Assembly: GCA_003242525.1 (NCBI GenBank)
Contig: QGUU01000124.1
Location: 1-7,151 of the forward strand
Direction: 5' to 3'
DNA: 7,151 nt
Source: Pseudomonadota bacterium
Lineage (GTDB): Bacteria > Pseudomonadota > Alphaproteobacteria > Rhizobiales > Rhizobiaceae
Part shown: positions 5,708-7,151 of the stretch, piece by piece
Numbering within the stretch: position 1 is the stretch's first letter
How the letters are laid out: each line of letters opens with the position of its first letter
Translations under genes and position numbers: made by a program
Notes under the pieces: generated by a model
The model's input: the letters and a program-made list of their open reading frames with translations, nothing else
The model's database searches: none
Told to the model about the DNA's origin: nothing

Positions 5708-7115
5708 AATTCGGACCGGTTTCGCTGGACGAAGCCGAAGGGGCAATTCTGGCGCATTCAACTGTGGTTGGCGGCCGCCGCTTCCGCAAGGCGCATCGGC
5801 TGTCTGCGGATGACATTGAGGCTTTCCGCGCCGCGGGGGTCAGGGAAATCGTCGTCGCCAGACTGGCTGACGATGACGTGGAAGAAAATGAGGCCGCCAC
5901 CAGAATCGCCGGTGCGCTGCGCTTTTCCGGCATCGAGGCTCGGCCCGCGGCCACCGGCAGGGTAAATCTGCATGCCACGCTCTCGGGGATATTCACTGTC
6001 GATCGGCCGCTGATCGACGCCATGAATCTGGTCGATCCGGATATAACGATCGCCACCATGCCGCCCTTCTCTCCAATGGTGGAAGGACAGATGGTGGCGA
6101 CGATCAAGATCATTCCCTTCGCCGTACGCGAAGACGTGCTGCAGCGGGTGTTATCGCTGGCGGCAGGACGCGAAGCTTTCCGCATGCATGCCTATCGGCC
6201 CATGCGAGTCGGGGTGGTGCAGACGGTCCTGCCCTCGATCAAAGGCAGCGTCCTCGACAAGACGTTGCATGTCACCGAAGAACGGCTGAGCCGCACCGGC
6301 AGCACGATTGCGGCTGAAATCCGCACGCCCCATGCGGCGCCAGACGTGGCCAGCGCCATTGAGAAGCTGGCTCGCGACAGCGACATGGTGCTGATTTTCG
6401 GCGCATCCGCGATGAGCGATCCGGATGAAGATGTCATTCCGGCGGCTATCCGGGGTTCGGGCGGTACGGTCTTTCGTGCGGGAATGCCGGTCGATCCGGG
6501 CAATCTCTTCGTCCTCGGCGAGCGGGAGGGAAAGCCGGTATTGGGCGCTCCAGGCTGCGCACGCAGCCCGAAGCTGAACGGCTTCGACTGGGTGCTGGAC
6601 CGGCTGCTCTCCGGGATTCCAGTCACGCGGGAAGACATAGCCGGCATGGGCGTCGGCGGCCTGCTGATGGAAATACCGACGAGGCCGCAGCCGCGCGAGG
6701 TCTTGCCGGCGAACAATGGCCTCGACGTCCACGCCGTACTGCTCGCCGCGGGCCGGTCAAGCCGCATGGGCGGCCCCAACAAGCTGCTGGCGCTTTTCGA
6801 AGGCAAGCCGCTCGTTCGGCGCGTGGCCGAGCGCGTGCTGGAATCTTCCGTTGCCGGGCTGGTCGCGGTGACCGGCCATCAGCGTGAGCGCATAGAAGCC
6901 GCCCTTGCCGGTCTGAACCTGACGCTCGTTCACAATCCCGATTTCGCCGAGGGGCTATCGACATCGCTGAAGGCCGGCGTTGCGGCGCTTCCCGCGGGAG
7001 CTTCTGGCGCATTGATCGTTCTTGGGGACATGCCCGAGGCCTCTCCCGCCGATTTCGACCGGCTGGCAGATGCCTTCCGCAAGGCGGAGGGCCGGGCAGT
7101 GGTGCGCGCCACCGC
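5704..7115 (+). CDS. Molybdopterin-binding (MoCF) / MobA-like nucleotidyltransferase fusion, 3' truncated
   Basis: About 470 genuine residues of a two-enzyme fusion, often annotated as molybdopterin-binding/glycosyltransferase family 2 protein, are present. Residues 1-165 form a MoeA-like lead section (LDEAEGAILAHS, then GRVNLHATLSGIFTVDRPLIDAMN near 85-110). A MoaB/Mog-type MoCF domain follows at about 167-300, with VLIFGASAMSDPDED (229-243) and GAPGCARSPKLNGFDWVLDR (281-300). From about 343 comes a MobA/MocA-type transferase: LLAAGRSSRMGGPNKLL (346-362), then LGDMP (440-444, D442 a likely metal ligand). It should attach a nucleotide to molybdopterin. LAAG with NKLL resembles MocA (CTP, giving the cytosine dinucleotide used by CO-dehydrogenase-type enzymes) more than MobA, an inference. 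The start is GTG at 5704. Coding sequence ends where adapter sequence begins near 7116, so the C-terminus is lost to the assembly and not to mutation. Confidence 0.9.
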
Positions 7116-7151
7116 GTGTCTCTTATACACATCCCCGACCCAACGAACGGG
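7116..7151 (+). other. Nextera transposase adapter remnant (sequencing artefact)
   Basis: Bases 7117-7133 (TGTCTCTTATACACATC) match 17 consecutive bases of the 19-base engineered Tn5 mosaic end used in Nextera libraries, with one mismatch at each outer position. The following CCGACCCAACGAACGGG is a degraded match to the read-2 adapter tail CCGAGCCCACGAGAC. Open reading frames crossing this point gain artefactual ends, such as a minus-strand start MCIRD or MYKR, a known contamination pattern. These bases should be trimmed. Confidence 0.95.

Noticed and set aside
4700..5761. Minus-strand open frame of 353 codons opposite the XdhC genes
   Set aside because: It spans two conserved plus-strand genes and shows only low-complexity GC-rich translation.
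7116..7134. Possible Tn5/IS50 transposon end
   Set aside because: The sequence fits the engineered hybrid mosaic end, not the natural IS50 outer or inner ends, and is followed by adapter tail sequence; it is a library artefact.

Overview
The window is a GC-rich, densely coding stretch that reads like an alphaproteobacterium, most likely of the Rhizobiales (Hyphomicrobiales). The evidence is the codon choice, the protein signatures, and the order coxD-coxE, split XdhC, MoCF/MobA fusion, which I know from that group; it does not fix a genus. The right end finishes in a degraded Illumina Nextera adapter (about 7116-7151), so the window comes from a draft or metagenomic contig and its last bases are not biological.

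Left arm, minus strand (1-1729): a periplasmic substrate-binding protein of the branched-chain amino acid (LivJ/LivK) ABC-transporter type. It is followed, with a 4-base stop/start overlap, by the N-terminal 217 residues of a P1/DmpA-family (S58) peptidase that runs off the left edge. Transcription leaves a 171-base divergent intergenic region (1730-1900) that holds candidate promoters for both directions.

Right arm, plus strand (1901-7115): six tightly packed genes. They are a RutF-like flavin reductase, a MoxR-type AAA+ ATPase (CoxD), a von Willebrand A protein (CoxE), the N-terminal and C-terminal halves of XdhC as two separate genes, and a large fusion of a molybdopterin-binding (MoCF) domain with a MobA/MocA-like nucleotidyltransferase, cut off by the contig end. 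Spacings run from a 4-base overlap to 67 bases, so this is probably one operon, possibly with an internal promoter before the XdhC-N gene.

Taken together, the right arm is a maturation toolkit for a xanthine-oxidase/CO-dehydrogenase-family molybdenum hydroxylase. The fusion would make and hand over the dinucleotide form of the cofactor, the XdhC halves would bind, sulfurate and insert it, and CoxD/CoxE would remodel the active site. No hydroxylase structural subunit (L/M/S) lies in the window. A flavin reductase sits at the head of the operon, and the divergent neighbours are an amino-acid-type solute receptor and a peptidase. This hints, without proof, that the dedicated enzyme acts on an imported nitrogen-containing compound. 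I see no RNA gene, CRISPR array or genuine mobile element.
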